From positions 273,601,426 to 273,665,425 of the forward strand of contig CP136063.1 in the NCBI GenBank assembly GCA_032622095.1: a DNA stretch of 64,000 nucleotides, given 5' to 3'. Position numbers and translations under genes: made by a program. Below the pieces are notes generated by a model. The model made no database searches, had not been told where the DNA came from, and was given only the letters and a program-made list of their open reading frames with translations. Of this stretch, positions 1 through 10,750 are shown piece after piece (the stretch's first letter is position 1; each line of letters opens with the position of its first letter). This DNA is from Siphonodentalium dalli (taxonomy: Eukaryota > Mollusca > Scaphopoda > Gadilida > Siphonodentaliidae).

Positions 1-930
1 TTTATGTGTATCATACCAGGAATAAGACTAACAATGAACGCTCTTTATTTGTAACATACCATGAACAAGAATAACAATGGACGGTCTTTATTTGTAACAT
101 ACCACGAATAGACTAACAATGAACGCTCTTCAATTGTAACATACCAGGAATAGACTAACAATGAACGCTCTTTATTTGTAACATACCAGGAATAGACTAA
201 CAATGAACGCTCTTTATTTGTAACATACCAGGGATAGACCAACAATTAACGCTCTTTATTTGTAATATACCATGAATAGACTAACAGTGAACGTTCTTTA
301 TTTGTAACATACCATGAATAAACTAACAATGAACGTTCTTTATTTGTAACATAACAGGAATAAGACAAACAATGAACGCTCTTTATTTGTAACTTACCAG
401 GAATAGTCTTACAATGAACGCTCTTTATTTGTAACATAACATGAATAGACTAACAATGAACGCTCTTTATTAGTAACATACCAGGAATATAATAACAATG
501 AATGCTCTTTATTTGTAACATACCAGGAATAGACTAACAATGATCGCTCTTTATTTGGAACATACCATGAATAGACTAAAAATGAACGTTCTTTATTTGT
601 AACATACCAGGAATAGAGTAACAATGAACGCTCTTTATTTGTAACATACCAGGAATAGACTAACAATGAACGCTCTTTATTTGTAACTTACCAGGAATAG
701 ACTAACAATGAACGTTCTTTATTTGTAACATACCAGGAATAGACTAACAATGAGCGTTCTTTATTTGTAGCATATTAGGAGTAAGACTAACAATGAAAGT
801 TCTTTATTTTTAACATACAATGAGTAAGACTAACAATGAACGCTCTATATTTGTAACATACCAGGCATAAGACTAACAATGAACGATCTTTATTTGTAAC
901 ATACCATGAATACATTAACAATGAACGCTT

Positions 931-1215
931 TTTATGTGTATCATACCAGGAATAAGACTAACAATGAACGCTCTTTATTTGTAACATACCATGAATAAGA
1001 ATAACAATGGACGGTCTTTATTTGTAACATACCACGAATAGACTAACAATGAACGCTCTTTAATTGTAACATACCAGGAATAGACTAACAATGAACGCTC
1101 TTTATTTGTAACATACCAGGAATAGACTAACAATGAACGCTCTTTATTTGTAACATACCAGGGATAGACTAACAATTTACGCTCTTTATTTGTAATATAC
1201 CATGAATAGACTAAC
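931..1215. repeat. Internal diverged duplicate of the unit start
   Basis: Bases 1 to about 285 recur at an offset of 930, including the TTTATGTGTATCATACC landmark and the following run of 42-bp monomers. The copies differ at fixed sites: CATGAACAAG at 59 against CATGAATAAG at 990, CTTCAATTG against CTTTAATTG, and GACCAACAATTAAC against GACTAACAATTTAC. The internal copy is preceded by GAATACATTAAC, whereas the unit start is preceded by GAATATACTAAC. Both versions are kept side by side in later units (for example 6433, 11681, 16929, 21515, 26763, 32458, 36800, 39898, 45793, 48891, 55933, 63398). The duplication therefore predates amplification of the 5.25-kb unit. Confidence 0.85.
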
Positions 1216-2332
1216 AATGAACGTTCTTTATTTGTAACAAACCAGGAATAGACTAACTATGAGCGTTCTTTATTTGTAACATACCAGGAGTAAGACTAGC
1301 AATGAACACTCTTTATTTGTAACATACCAGGAGTAAGACTAACAATGAGCGTTCTTTATATGTAACATACCAGTAGTATACTATCTATCAACGCTCTTTA
1401 TATGTAACATACCAGGAGTAAGGCTAACAATGAGCGTTCTTTATTTTTAACATACCAGGAATAAGATTAACAATGAGCGATCTTTATTTGTAACATACCA
1501 TGAATTTTCTAACAAGGAACGCTCTTTATTGGTAATATACAATGAGTAGAGTAACAATGAACGCTCTTTATGTGTAATAAACCAGGAATAAGACTAACAA
1601 TGCACGATCATTATTTGTAACATACCATGAATATACTAACAAGGAACGCTCTTTATTTGTAACATACCAGGAATAGACTAAAAATGAGAGTTCTGTATTG
1701 GTAACATACCAGGAGTAAGAATAACAATGAACGCTCTTTATTTAAAACATATCAGGAATAGACTAACAATGAGCGTTCTTTATTTGTAACATACAAGGAG
1801 TAAGACTAACAATGAACGCTCTTTATTTGTAACAGACCAGGAATAGACTATATAACAATGAGCGTTATTTATTTGTAACAAACCAGGAATAGACTAACAA
1901 TGAACGCTCTTTATTTTTAACATACAATGTGTAAGGCTAACAATGAACGCTCTTTATTTGTAACATACCAGGAATAAGACTAACAATGAACGATCTTTAT
2001 TTGTAACATGCCATGAATATACTAACAAGGAACGCTCTTTATTTGTAACATACAATGATCAAGACTAACAATGAATGGTCTTTATTTGTAACAAACAATA
2101 CATAGACTAACAATGAACGCTCTTTATGTGTAACATACCAGGAATAAGACTACCAATGGACGTTCTTTGTTGGTTACATACCAGGAATAGACTAACAATA
2201 AACGCTCTTTGTTTGTAACATACCAGGAATAGACTAACAATGAACGCTCTTTATTTGTAACATACCAGGAATAAGACTAACAATGAATGATCTTTATTGG
2301 TAACATACCAGGAATAGACTAACAATGAACGC

Positions 2333-2374
2333 TCATTATTGGTTATTTACCATGAGGTGACTAACAGAGAACGC
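2333..2374. repeat. Diagnostic odd monomer (GAGGTGACTAACAGAG)
   Basis: This single aberrant monomer has TTATTTACC in place of TAACATACC, and GGTGACTAACAGAG in place of GAATAGACTAACAATG. It normally occurs once per full unit and is useful for phasing. Three states are visible. ACCATGAGGTG is seen near 2350, 7850, 13100 and 22935. GCCAGGAGGTG is seen near 18305 and 28139. ACCAGGAGGTG is seen near 33836, 38219, 41321, 47212, 50309 and 57180. These states group the units into subfamilies in agreement with the large duplications. Confidence 0.8.
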
Positions 2375-2932
2375 TCTTTATTTGTAACATACCATGAATA
2401 AGACTAACAATGGACGTTATTTGTTGGTTACATACCAGGAATAGACTAACAATGAACGCTCTTTATTTGTAACATACCAGGAATAAGACTAACAATGAGC
2501 GTTCTTTATTTGTAACATACCAGGAATAGACTAACAATGAACGCTCTTTATTTGTAACATACCAGGAATAGACTAACAATGGGCATTCTATATTGGTAAC
2601 ATACCAGGAGTAAGACTAACAATGAACGCTCTTTATTTATAACATACCAGGAATAGACTAACAATGAGCGTTCTTCATTTGTAACATACCAGGAGTAAGA
2701 CTAACAATGAACGCTCTTTATTTTTAACATACCAGGAATAGACTATATAGCAATGAGCGTTCTTTATTTGTAACATACTAGGAATAGACTAACAATGAAC
2801 GCTCTTTATTTGTAACATACCAGGAATAGACTAACAATGAACGTTCTTTATTTGTAACATACCTGGAATAAGACTAACAATGGACGTTCTTTATTTGTAA
2901 CATACCAGGAATAGACTAACAATGAGCGTTCT

Positions 2933-3849
2933 TTATTTGTAACATACCAGGAATAAGACTAGCAATGAACGTTCTGTATTTGTAACATACCAGGAATAGA
3001 CTAGCAATGAACGCTCTTTATTTGTAACATACCAGGAATAGACTAACAATGGACGTTCTTTATTTGTAACATACCAGGAATAGACTAACAATGGACGTTC
3101 TTTATGTGTAACATACCAGGAATAGACTAACAATGAGCGTTCTTTATTTGTAACATACCAGGAATAAGACCAACAATGGACGTTCTTTATTTGTAACATA
3201 TCAGGAATAGACTATCAATGGACACTCTTTATTTGTAACGTACCAGGAATATACTAGCAATGAACGCTCTTTGTTTGTAACATACCATGAATAGACTAGC
3301 AATGAACGCTTTTTATTTGTTACATACAAGTAATAGACTAAAAATGAGCGTTCGTTATTTGTAACATACCATGAATAGACTAACAATGAACGCTCTTTAT
3401 TTGTAACATACCAGGAATAGACTAGCAATGAACGCTCTTTATGTGTAACATACCAGGAATATACTAACAATGATCGTTCTTTATTTGTAACATACCATGA
3501 ATATACAAGCAATGAGCGTTCTTTATTTGTAACATACCAGGAATAGACTAACAATGAACGCTCTTTATTTGTAACATACCAGGAATAGACTAACAATGAG
3601 CGTTCTTTATTTGTAACATACCAGGAATAGACTAACAATGAACGATCTTTATTTGTAACATACCAGGAATAGACTAACAATGAGCAGTCTGTGTTGGTTA
3701 CATACCACGAATAAGACTAGCAATGAACGCACTTTATTTGTAACATACCAGGAATAGATTAGCAATGAACGCTCTTTATTTGTAACATACCAGGTATTGA
3801 CTAACAATGAACGCTCTGTATTTGTAACATACCAGGAATAGATAAACAA
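2933..3849. repeat. 42-bp-rich zone of the unit, open on the minus strand
   Basis: Here nearly every monomer is 42 bp, so one minus-strand frame stays open over long stretches: 3201-3680 (159 codons), with 2933-3199 and 3649-3849 alongside. The translation is a tandem 14-residue repeat containing WYVTNKERSLLVYS. Openings end where a 43-bp monomer shifts the frame into LVLFLVCYK and then TAA. Equivalent zones lie at 8435-9351, 13683-14599, 19859-20507, 23517-24433, 29693-30341, 33863-34385 (shortened) and 58030-58678. I regard these as a length-driven property of the satellite. The start methionines come from point variants of the repeat, and no promoter, intron or non-repeat domain accompanies them. 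Confidence 0.8.
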
Positions 3850-3910
3850 TTAACGCTCTTTATTTGTAACATACCAGGAATAAGACTAACAATGAACGCT
3901 CATTATTGGT

Positions 3911-3931
3911 ATGTGAATTATCTTTATTTGT
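3911..3931. repeat. 21-bp half monomer, recurrent landmark
   Basis: After CATTATTGGT the array continues with ATGTGAATTATC and TTTATTTGT, leaving a monomer of only 21 bp, exactly half of 42. The simplest reading is a deletion of about 22 bp within a GAATGATC-type monomer, with a few altered bases at the joint. The same joint recurs near 9413, 14661, 18850, 20569, 24495, 28684, 30403, 34446, 41860, 50853 and 58740. Those near 3911, 9413, 14661 and 24495 read GAATTATC; the other eight read GAATGATC. It is a clean marker for tracking unit copies. It is missing from the truncated units around 38640, 47633, 53941 and 60687. Confidence 0.85.
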
Positions 3932-3957
3932 AACATACCATGGATAAGACTAACAAT

Positions 3958-4713
3958 GGACGTACTTTGTTGGTTACATACCAGGAATAAGACAAGCAAT
4001 GAACGCTCTTTATTTGTAACATACCATGAATAAGACTAGCAATGGACGTTCTTTGTTGGTTAAATACCAGGAATAAGACTAGCAATGAACGCTCTTTATT
4101 TGTAACATACCAGGAGTAAGACTAACAATGAACGCTCTTTATTGGTAACATACCAGGAGTAAGACTAACAATGGACGTTCTTTGTTGGTTACATACCAGG
4201 GATAAGATTTGCAATGAACGCTCTTTATTTGTAACATACCATGAATAAGACTAACAATGGACGTTCTTTGTTGGTTACATACCAGGAATAAGACTAGCAA
4301 TGAACGCTCTTTATTTGTAACATATCAGGAGTAAGACTAACAATGAACGCTCTTTATTTGTAACTTACCAAGAGTAAGACTAACAATGGACGTTATTTGT
4401 TGTTTACATACCAGGGATAAGACTAGCAATGAACGCTCTTTATTTGTAACATGCAATGAATAAGACTAACAATTGACGTTCTTTGTTGGTTACATACCAG
4501 AAATAAGACTAGCAATGAACGCTCTTTATTTTTAACATACCACGAATAAGACTAACAATGGACGTTCTGTGTTGGTTACATACCAGGATTAAGACTAGCA
4601 ATGAACGCTCTTTATTTGTAACATACAATGAGTAAGACTAACTATGAACGCGCTTTATTTGTAACATACCAGGAATAAACCAACAATGGACGTTCTTTGT
4701 TGGTTACATACCA
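3958..4713. repeat. Dimer/trimer zone of 43-bp monomers
   Basis: Two monomer types alternate here: B (GGACGTTC, then TTTGTTGGTTACATACC) and A (GAACGCTC, then TTTATTTGTAACATACC). Both are 43 bp, with BA and BAA groupings, so the local period is 86 or 129 bp. Because each monomer is 43 bp, the minus-strand frame changes every monomer and no open frame forms. Equivalent zones start near 9460, 14708, 24542, 30450, 34494, 41907, 43573, 50900, 53941, 58787 and 60687. Short pieces lie at 18897-19061, 20616-20836 and 28731-28895. The zone directly follows the 21-bp half monomer in complete units. Confidence 0.8.
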
Positions 4714-5063
4714 GGAATAGAGTAACAATGAACGCTCTTTATTTGTAACATACCAGGAATAGACTAACAATGAACGCTCTTTATTTGTAACTTACCAGGA
4801 ATAGACTAACAATGAACGTTCTTTATTTGTAACATACCAGGAATAGACTAACAATGAGCGTTCTTTATTTGTAGCATATTAGGAGTAAGACTAACAATGA
4901 AAGTTCTTTATTTTTAACATACAATGAGTAAGACTAACAATGAACGCTCTATATTTGTAACATACCAGGCATAAGACTAACAATGAACGATCTTTATTTG
5001 TAACATACCATGAATACATTAACAATGAACGCTTTTTATGTGTATCATACCAGGAATAAGACT
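4714..5063. repeat. Block copied from the unit's own left end into unit 1
   Basis: From 4714 the sequence stops matching unit 2 (10216 onward) and instead matches unit positions from about 612 to 960. It includes the private GAATAGAGTAAC monomer, the GTAGCATATTAGGAG monomer, GAATACATTAAC and a further TTTATGTGTATCATACC landmark. At 5064 it returns to the normal unit order at GAGCGTTC followed by ATACAAGGAATAG, equivalent to 10312. The block replaces about 98 bp. This fits gene conversion or a double exchange within the array. Only this unit shows it in the window. Confidence 0.8.
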
Positions 5064-5289
5064 AACAATGAGCGTTCTTTATTTGTAACATACAAGGAAT
5101 AGACTAACAATGAGCGTTCGCTATTTGTAACATACCAGGAATAAGACTAACAATGAGCGTTCTTTATTTGTAACATACCATGACTAAGACTGACAATGAA
5201 CGGTATTTATTGGTAACATACAATGAGTAGACTTACAATGAACGCTCTTTATGTGTAACATACCAGGAATAAGACTAACAATGAACGAT

Positions 5290-5502
5290 CTTTATTTGTA
5301 ACATACCATGAATATACTAACAAGGAACGCTCTTTATTTCTAACATACCATGACTAATACTAACAATGAACGGTCTTATTTTTAACATACAATGAGAAAG
5401 ACTAACATTGAACGCTCTGTATTTGTAACATAGCAGGCATAAGACTAACAATGAACGATCTTTATTTGTAACATACCATGAATATACTAACAATGAACGC
5501 TT
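5290..5502. repeat. Tail cassette of about five monomers
   Basis: The end of each unit is built from an ordered set: GAACGATC with CATGAATATACTAACAAGG, then ATTTCTAACATACCATGACTAATAC, GAACGGTC-TTATTTTT, ACAATGAGAAAG or ACAATGAGTAAG, GAACGCTCTGTATTTG, and GAACGATC again before the next unit start. Diverged versions of the same order occur inside the unit (near 840-945, 1470-1660 and 1990-2150). This suggests a cassette of about 213 bp that was duplicated before the 5.25-kb unit formed. Tail copies with ATTTATAAC instead of ATTTCTAAC are seen near 19209, 29043, 43031 and 52024. Confidence 0.65.
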
Positions 5503-8500
5503 TTTATGTGTATCATACCAGGAATAAGACTAACAATGAACGCTCTTTATTTGTAACATACCATGAACAAGAATAACAATGGACGGTCTTTATTTGTAAC
5601 ATACCACGAATAGACTAACAATGAACGCTCTTCAATTGTAACATACCAGGAATAGACTAACAATGAACGCTCTTTATTTGTAACATACCAGGAATAGACT
5701 AACAATGAACGCTCTTTATTTGTAACATACCAGGGATAGACCAACAATTAACGCTCTTTATTTGTAATATACCATGAATAGACTAACAGTGAACGTTCTT
5801 TATTTGTAACATACCATGAATAAACTAACAATGAACGTTCTTTATTTGTAACATAACAGGAATAAGACAAACAATGAACGCTCTTTATTTGTAACTTACC
5901 AGGAATAGTCTTACAATGAACGCTCTTTATTTGTAACATAACATGAATAGACTAACAATGAACGCTCTTTATTAGTAACATACCAGGAATATAATAACAA
6001 TGAATGCTCTTTATTTGTAACATACCAGGAATAGACTAACAATGATCGCTCTTTATTTGGAACATACCATGAATAGACTAAAAATGAACGTTCTTTATTT
6101 GTAACATACCAGGAATAGAGTAACAATGAACGCTCTTTATTTGTAACATACCAGGAATAGACTAACAATGAACGCTCTTTATTTGTAACTTACCAGGAAT
6201 AGACTAACAATGAACGTTCTTTATTTGTAACATACCAGGAATAGACTAACAATGAGCGTTCTTTATTTGTAGCATATTAGGAGTAAGACTAACAATGAAA
6301 GTTCTTTATTTTTAACATACAATGAGTAAGACTAACAATGAACGCTCTATATTTGTAACATACCAGGCATAAGACTAACAATGAACGATCTTTATTTGTA
6401 ACATACCATGAATACATTAACAATGAACGCTTTTTATGTGTATCATACCAGGAATAAGACTAACAATGAACGCTCTTTATTTGTAACATACCATGAATAA
6501 GAATAACAATGGACGGTCTTTATTTGTAACATACCACGAATAGACTAACAATGAACGCTCTTTAATTGTAACATACCAGGAATAGACTAACAATGAACGC
6601 TCTTTATTTGTAACATACCAGGAATAGACTAACAATGAACGCTCTTTATTTGTAACATACCAGGGATAGACTAACAATTTACGCTCTTTATTTGTAATAT
6701 ACCATGAATAGACTAACAATGAACGTTCTTTATTTGTAACAAACCAGGAATAGACTAACTATGAGCGTTCTTTATTTGTAACATACCAGGAGTAAGACTA
6801 GCAATGAACACTCTTTATTTGTAACATACCAGGAGTAAGACTAACAATGAGCGTTCTTTATATGTAACATACCAGTAGTATACTATCTATCAACGCTCTT
6901 TATATGTAACATACCAGGAGTAAGGCTAACAATGAGCGTTCTTTATTTTTAACATACCAGGAATAAGATTAACAATGAGCGATCTTTATTTGTAACATAC
7001 CATGAATTTTCTAACAAGGAACGCTCTTTATTGGTAATATACAATGAGTAGAGTAACAATGAACGCTCTTTATGTGTAATAAACCAGGAATAAGACTAAC
7101 AATGCACGATCATTATTTGTAACATACCATGAATATACTAACAAGGAACGCTCTTTATTTGTAACATACCAGGAATAGACTAAAAATGAGAGTTCTGTAT
7201 TGGTAACATACCAGGAGTAAGAATAACAATGAACGCTCTTTATTTAAAACATATCAGGAATAGACTAACAATGAGCGTTCTTTATTTGTAACATACAAGG
7301 AGTAAGACTAACAATGAACGCTCTTTATTTGTAACAGACCAGGAATAGACTATATAACAATGAGCGTTATTTATTTGTAACAAACCAGGAATAGACTAAC
7401 AATGAACGCTCTTTATTTTTAACATACAATGTGTAAGGCTAACAATGAACGCTCTTTATTTGTAACATACCAGGAATAAGACTAACAATGAACGATCTTT
7501 ATTTGTAACATGCCATGAATATACTAACAAGGAACGCTCTTTATTTGTAACATACAATGATCAAGACTAACAATGAATGGTCTTTATTTGTAACAAACAA
7601 TACATAGACTAACAATGAACGCTCTTTATGTGTAACATACCAGGAATAAGACTACCAATGGACGTTCTTTGTTGGTTACATACCAGGAATAGACTAACAA
7701 TAAACGCTCTTTGTTTGTAACATACCAGGAATAGACTAACAATGAACGCTCTTTATTTGTAACATACCAGGAATAAGACTAACAATGAATGATCTTTATT
7801 GGTAACATACCAGGAATAGACTAACAATGAACGCTCATTATTGGTTATTTACCATGAGGTGACTAACAGAGAACGCTCTTTATTTGTAACATACCATGAA
7901 TAAGACTAACAATGGACGTTATTTGTTGGTTACATACCAGGAATAGACTAACAATGAACGCTCTTTATTTGTAACATACCAGGAATAAGACTAACAATGA
8001 GCGTTCTTTATTTGTAACATACCAGGAATAGACTAACAATGAACGCTCTTTATTTGTAACATACCAGGAATAGACTAACAATGGGCATTCTATATTGGTA
8101 ACATACCAGGAGTAAGACTAACAATGAACGCTCTTTATTTATAACATACCAGGAATAGACTAACAATGAGCGTTCTTCATTTGTAACATACCAGGAGTAA
8201 GACTAACAATGAACGCTCTTTATTTTTAACATACCAGGAATAGACTATATAGCAATGAGCGTTCTTTATTTGTAACATACTAGGAATAGACTAACAATGA
8301 ACGCTCTTTATTTGTAACATACCAGGAATAGACTAACAATGAACGTTCTTTATTTGTAACATACCTGGAATAAGACTAACAATGGACGTTCTTTATTTGT
8401 AACATACCAGGAATAGACTAACAATGAGCGTTCTTTATTTGTAACATACCAGGAATAAGACTAGCAATGAACGTTCTGTATTTGTAACATACCAGGAATA

Positions 8501-10750
8501 GACTAGCAATGAACGCTCTTTATTTGTAACATACCAGGAATAGACTAACAATGGACGTTCTTTATTTGTAACATACCAGGAATAGACTAACAATGGACGT
8601 TCTTTATGTGTAACATACCAGGAATAGACTAACAATGAGCGTTCTTTATTTGTAACATACCAGGAATAAGACCAACAATGGACGTTCTTTATTTGTAACA
8701 TATCAGGAATAGACTATCAATGGACACTCTTTATTTGTAACGTACCAGGAATATACTAGCAATGAACGCTCTTTGTTTGTAACATACCATGAATAGACTA
8801 GCAATGAACGCTTTTTATTTGTTACATACAAGTAATAGACTAAAAATGAGCGTTCGTTATTTGTAACATACCATGAATAGACTAACAATGAACGCTCTTT
8901 ATTTGTAACATACCAGGAATAGACTATCAATGAACGCTCTTTATGTGTAACATACCAGGAATATACTAACAATGATCGTTCTTTATTTGTAACATACCAT
9001 GAATATACAAGCAATGAGCGTTCTTTATTTGTAACATACCAGGAATAGACTAACAATGAACGCTCTTTATTTGTAACATACCAGGAATAGACTAACAATG
9101 AGCGTTCTTTATTTGTAACATACCAGGAATAGACTAACAATGAACGATCTTTATTTGTAACATACCAGGAATAGACTAACAATGAGCAGTCTGTGTTGGT
9201 TACATACCACGAATAAGACTAGCAATGAACGCACTTTATTTGTAACATACCAGGAATAGATTAGCAATGAACGCTCTTTATTTGTAACATACCAGGTATT
9301 GACTAACAATGAACGCTCTGTATTTGTAACATACCAGGAATAGATAAACAATTAACGCTCTTTATTTGTAACATACCAGGAATAAGACTAACAATGAACG
9401 CTCATTATTGGTATGTGAATTATCTTTATTTGTAACATACCATGGATAAGACTAACAATGGACGTACTTTGTTGGTTACATACCAGGAATAAGACAAGCA
9501 ATGAACGCTCTTTATTTGTAACATACCATGAATAAGACTAGCAATGGACGTTCTTTGTTGGTTAAATACCAGGAATAAGACTAGCAATGAACGCTCTTTA
9601 TTTGTAACATACCAGGAGTAAGACTAACAATGAACGCTCTTTATTGGTAACATACCAGGAGTAAGACTAACAATGGACGTTCTTTGTTGGTTACATACCA
9701 GGGATAAGATTAGCAATGAACGCTCTTTATTTGTAACATACCATGAATAAGACTAACAATGGACGTTCTTTGTTGGTTACATACCAGGAATAAGACTAGC
9801 AATGAACGCTCTTTATTTGTAACATATCAGGAGTAAGACTAACAATGAACGCTCTTTATTTGTAACTTACCAAGAGTAAGACTAACAATGGACGTTATTT
9901 GTTGTTTACATACCAGGGATAAGACTAGCAATGAACGCTCTTTATTTGTAACATGCAATGAATAAGACTAACAATTGACGTTCTTTGTTGGTTACATACC
10001 AGAAATAAGACTAGCAATGAACGCTCTTTATTTTTAACATACCACGAATAAGACTAACAATGGACGTTCTGTGTTGGTTACATACCAGGATTAAGACTAG
10101 CAATGAACGCTCTTTATTTGTAACATACAATGAGTAAGACTAACTATGAACGCGCTTTATTTGTAACATACCAGGAATAAACCAACAATGGACGTTCTTT
10201 GTTGGTTACATACCAGGAATAGATTAACAGTGAACGCTCTTTATTTGTAACATACCATGAATAAGACTAACAATGGACGTTCTTTGTTGGTTACATAACA
10301 GGAGTAAGACTATCAATGAGCGTTCTTTATTTGTAACATACAAGGAATAGACTAACAATGAGCGTTCGCTATTTGTAACATACCAGGAATAAGACTAACA
10401 ATGAGCGTTCTTTATTTGTAACATACCATGACTAAGACTGACAATGAACGGTATTTATTGGTAACATACAATGAGTAGACTTACAATGAACGCTCTTTAT
10501 GTGTAACATACCAGGAATAAGACTAACAATGAACGATCTTTATTTGTAACATACCATGAATATACTAACAAGGAACGCTCTTTATTTCTAACATACCATG
10601 ACTAATACTAACAATGAACGGTCTTATTTTTAACATACAATGAGAAAGACTAACATTGAACGCTCTGTATTTGTAACATAGCAGGCATAAGACTAACAAT
10701 GAACGATCTTTATTTGTAACATACCATGAATATACTAACAATGAACGCTT
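5503..10750. repeat. Higher-order unit 2 (5,248 bp, reference form)
   Basis: The unit runs from the landmark at 5503 to the next at 10751. It is the cleanest full unit of the older subfamily, and unit 3 follows it at an offset of exactly 5,248. It holds, in order: the 42-bp-rich start; the diverged internal duplicate at 6433; a mixed zone with the 46-bp GACTATATAACAATG monomers; the odd GAGGTGAC monomer near 7850; the 42-bp-rich zone 8435-9351; the half monomer near 9413; the dimer zone 9460-10316; and a tail of GAACGATC/GAATATAC cassettes. About 123 monomers fit in this length. Confidence 0.9.

Larger units (their letters stand above)
1..5502. repeat. Higher-order unit 1 (5,502 bp)
   Basis: The unit is defined from the landmark TTTATGTGTATCATACC at base 1 to its next equivalent at 5503. 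Bases 1-4713 match 5503-10215 almost base for base at an offset of 5,502. I noted only scattered substitutions, for example 3425 G against 8927 T and 4210 T against 9712 A. From 5064 the match to unit 2 resumes at an offset of 5,248, so this unit carries 254 extra bases caused by the block at 4714-5063. Units 1 and 2 share private variants against later units, such as CAGTAGTATAC near 1372 and AAAAATGAGAGTTCTG near 1681, so they form one subfamily. The window may begin inside a longer run of such units. Confidence 0.9.

Noticed and set aside
1849-1862. TATATAA in the 46-bp monomers as a TATA box
   Set aside because: It arises from a 4-bp TATA insertion in GACTAAC within the satellite, with no downstream gene. 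TA-rich words are expected at this base composition.
932-5060. TTTATGTGTATCATACC landmark as a promoter or origin element
   Set aside because: It is an ordinary monomer variant differing by a few bases from the consensus; nothing around it resembles a transcription or replication start.
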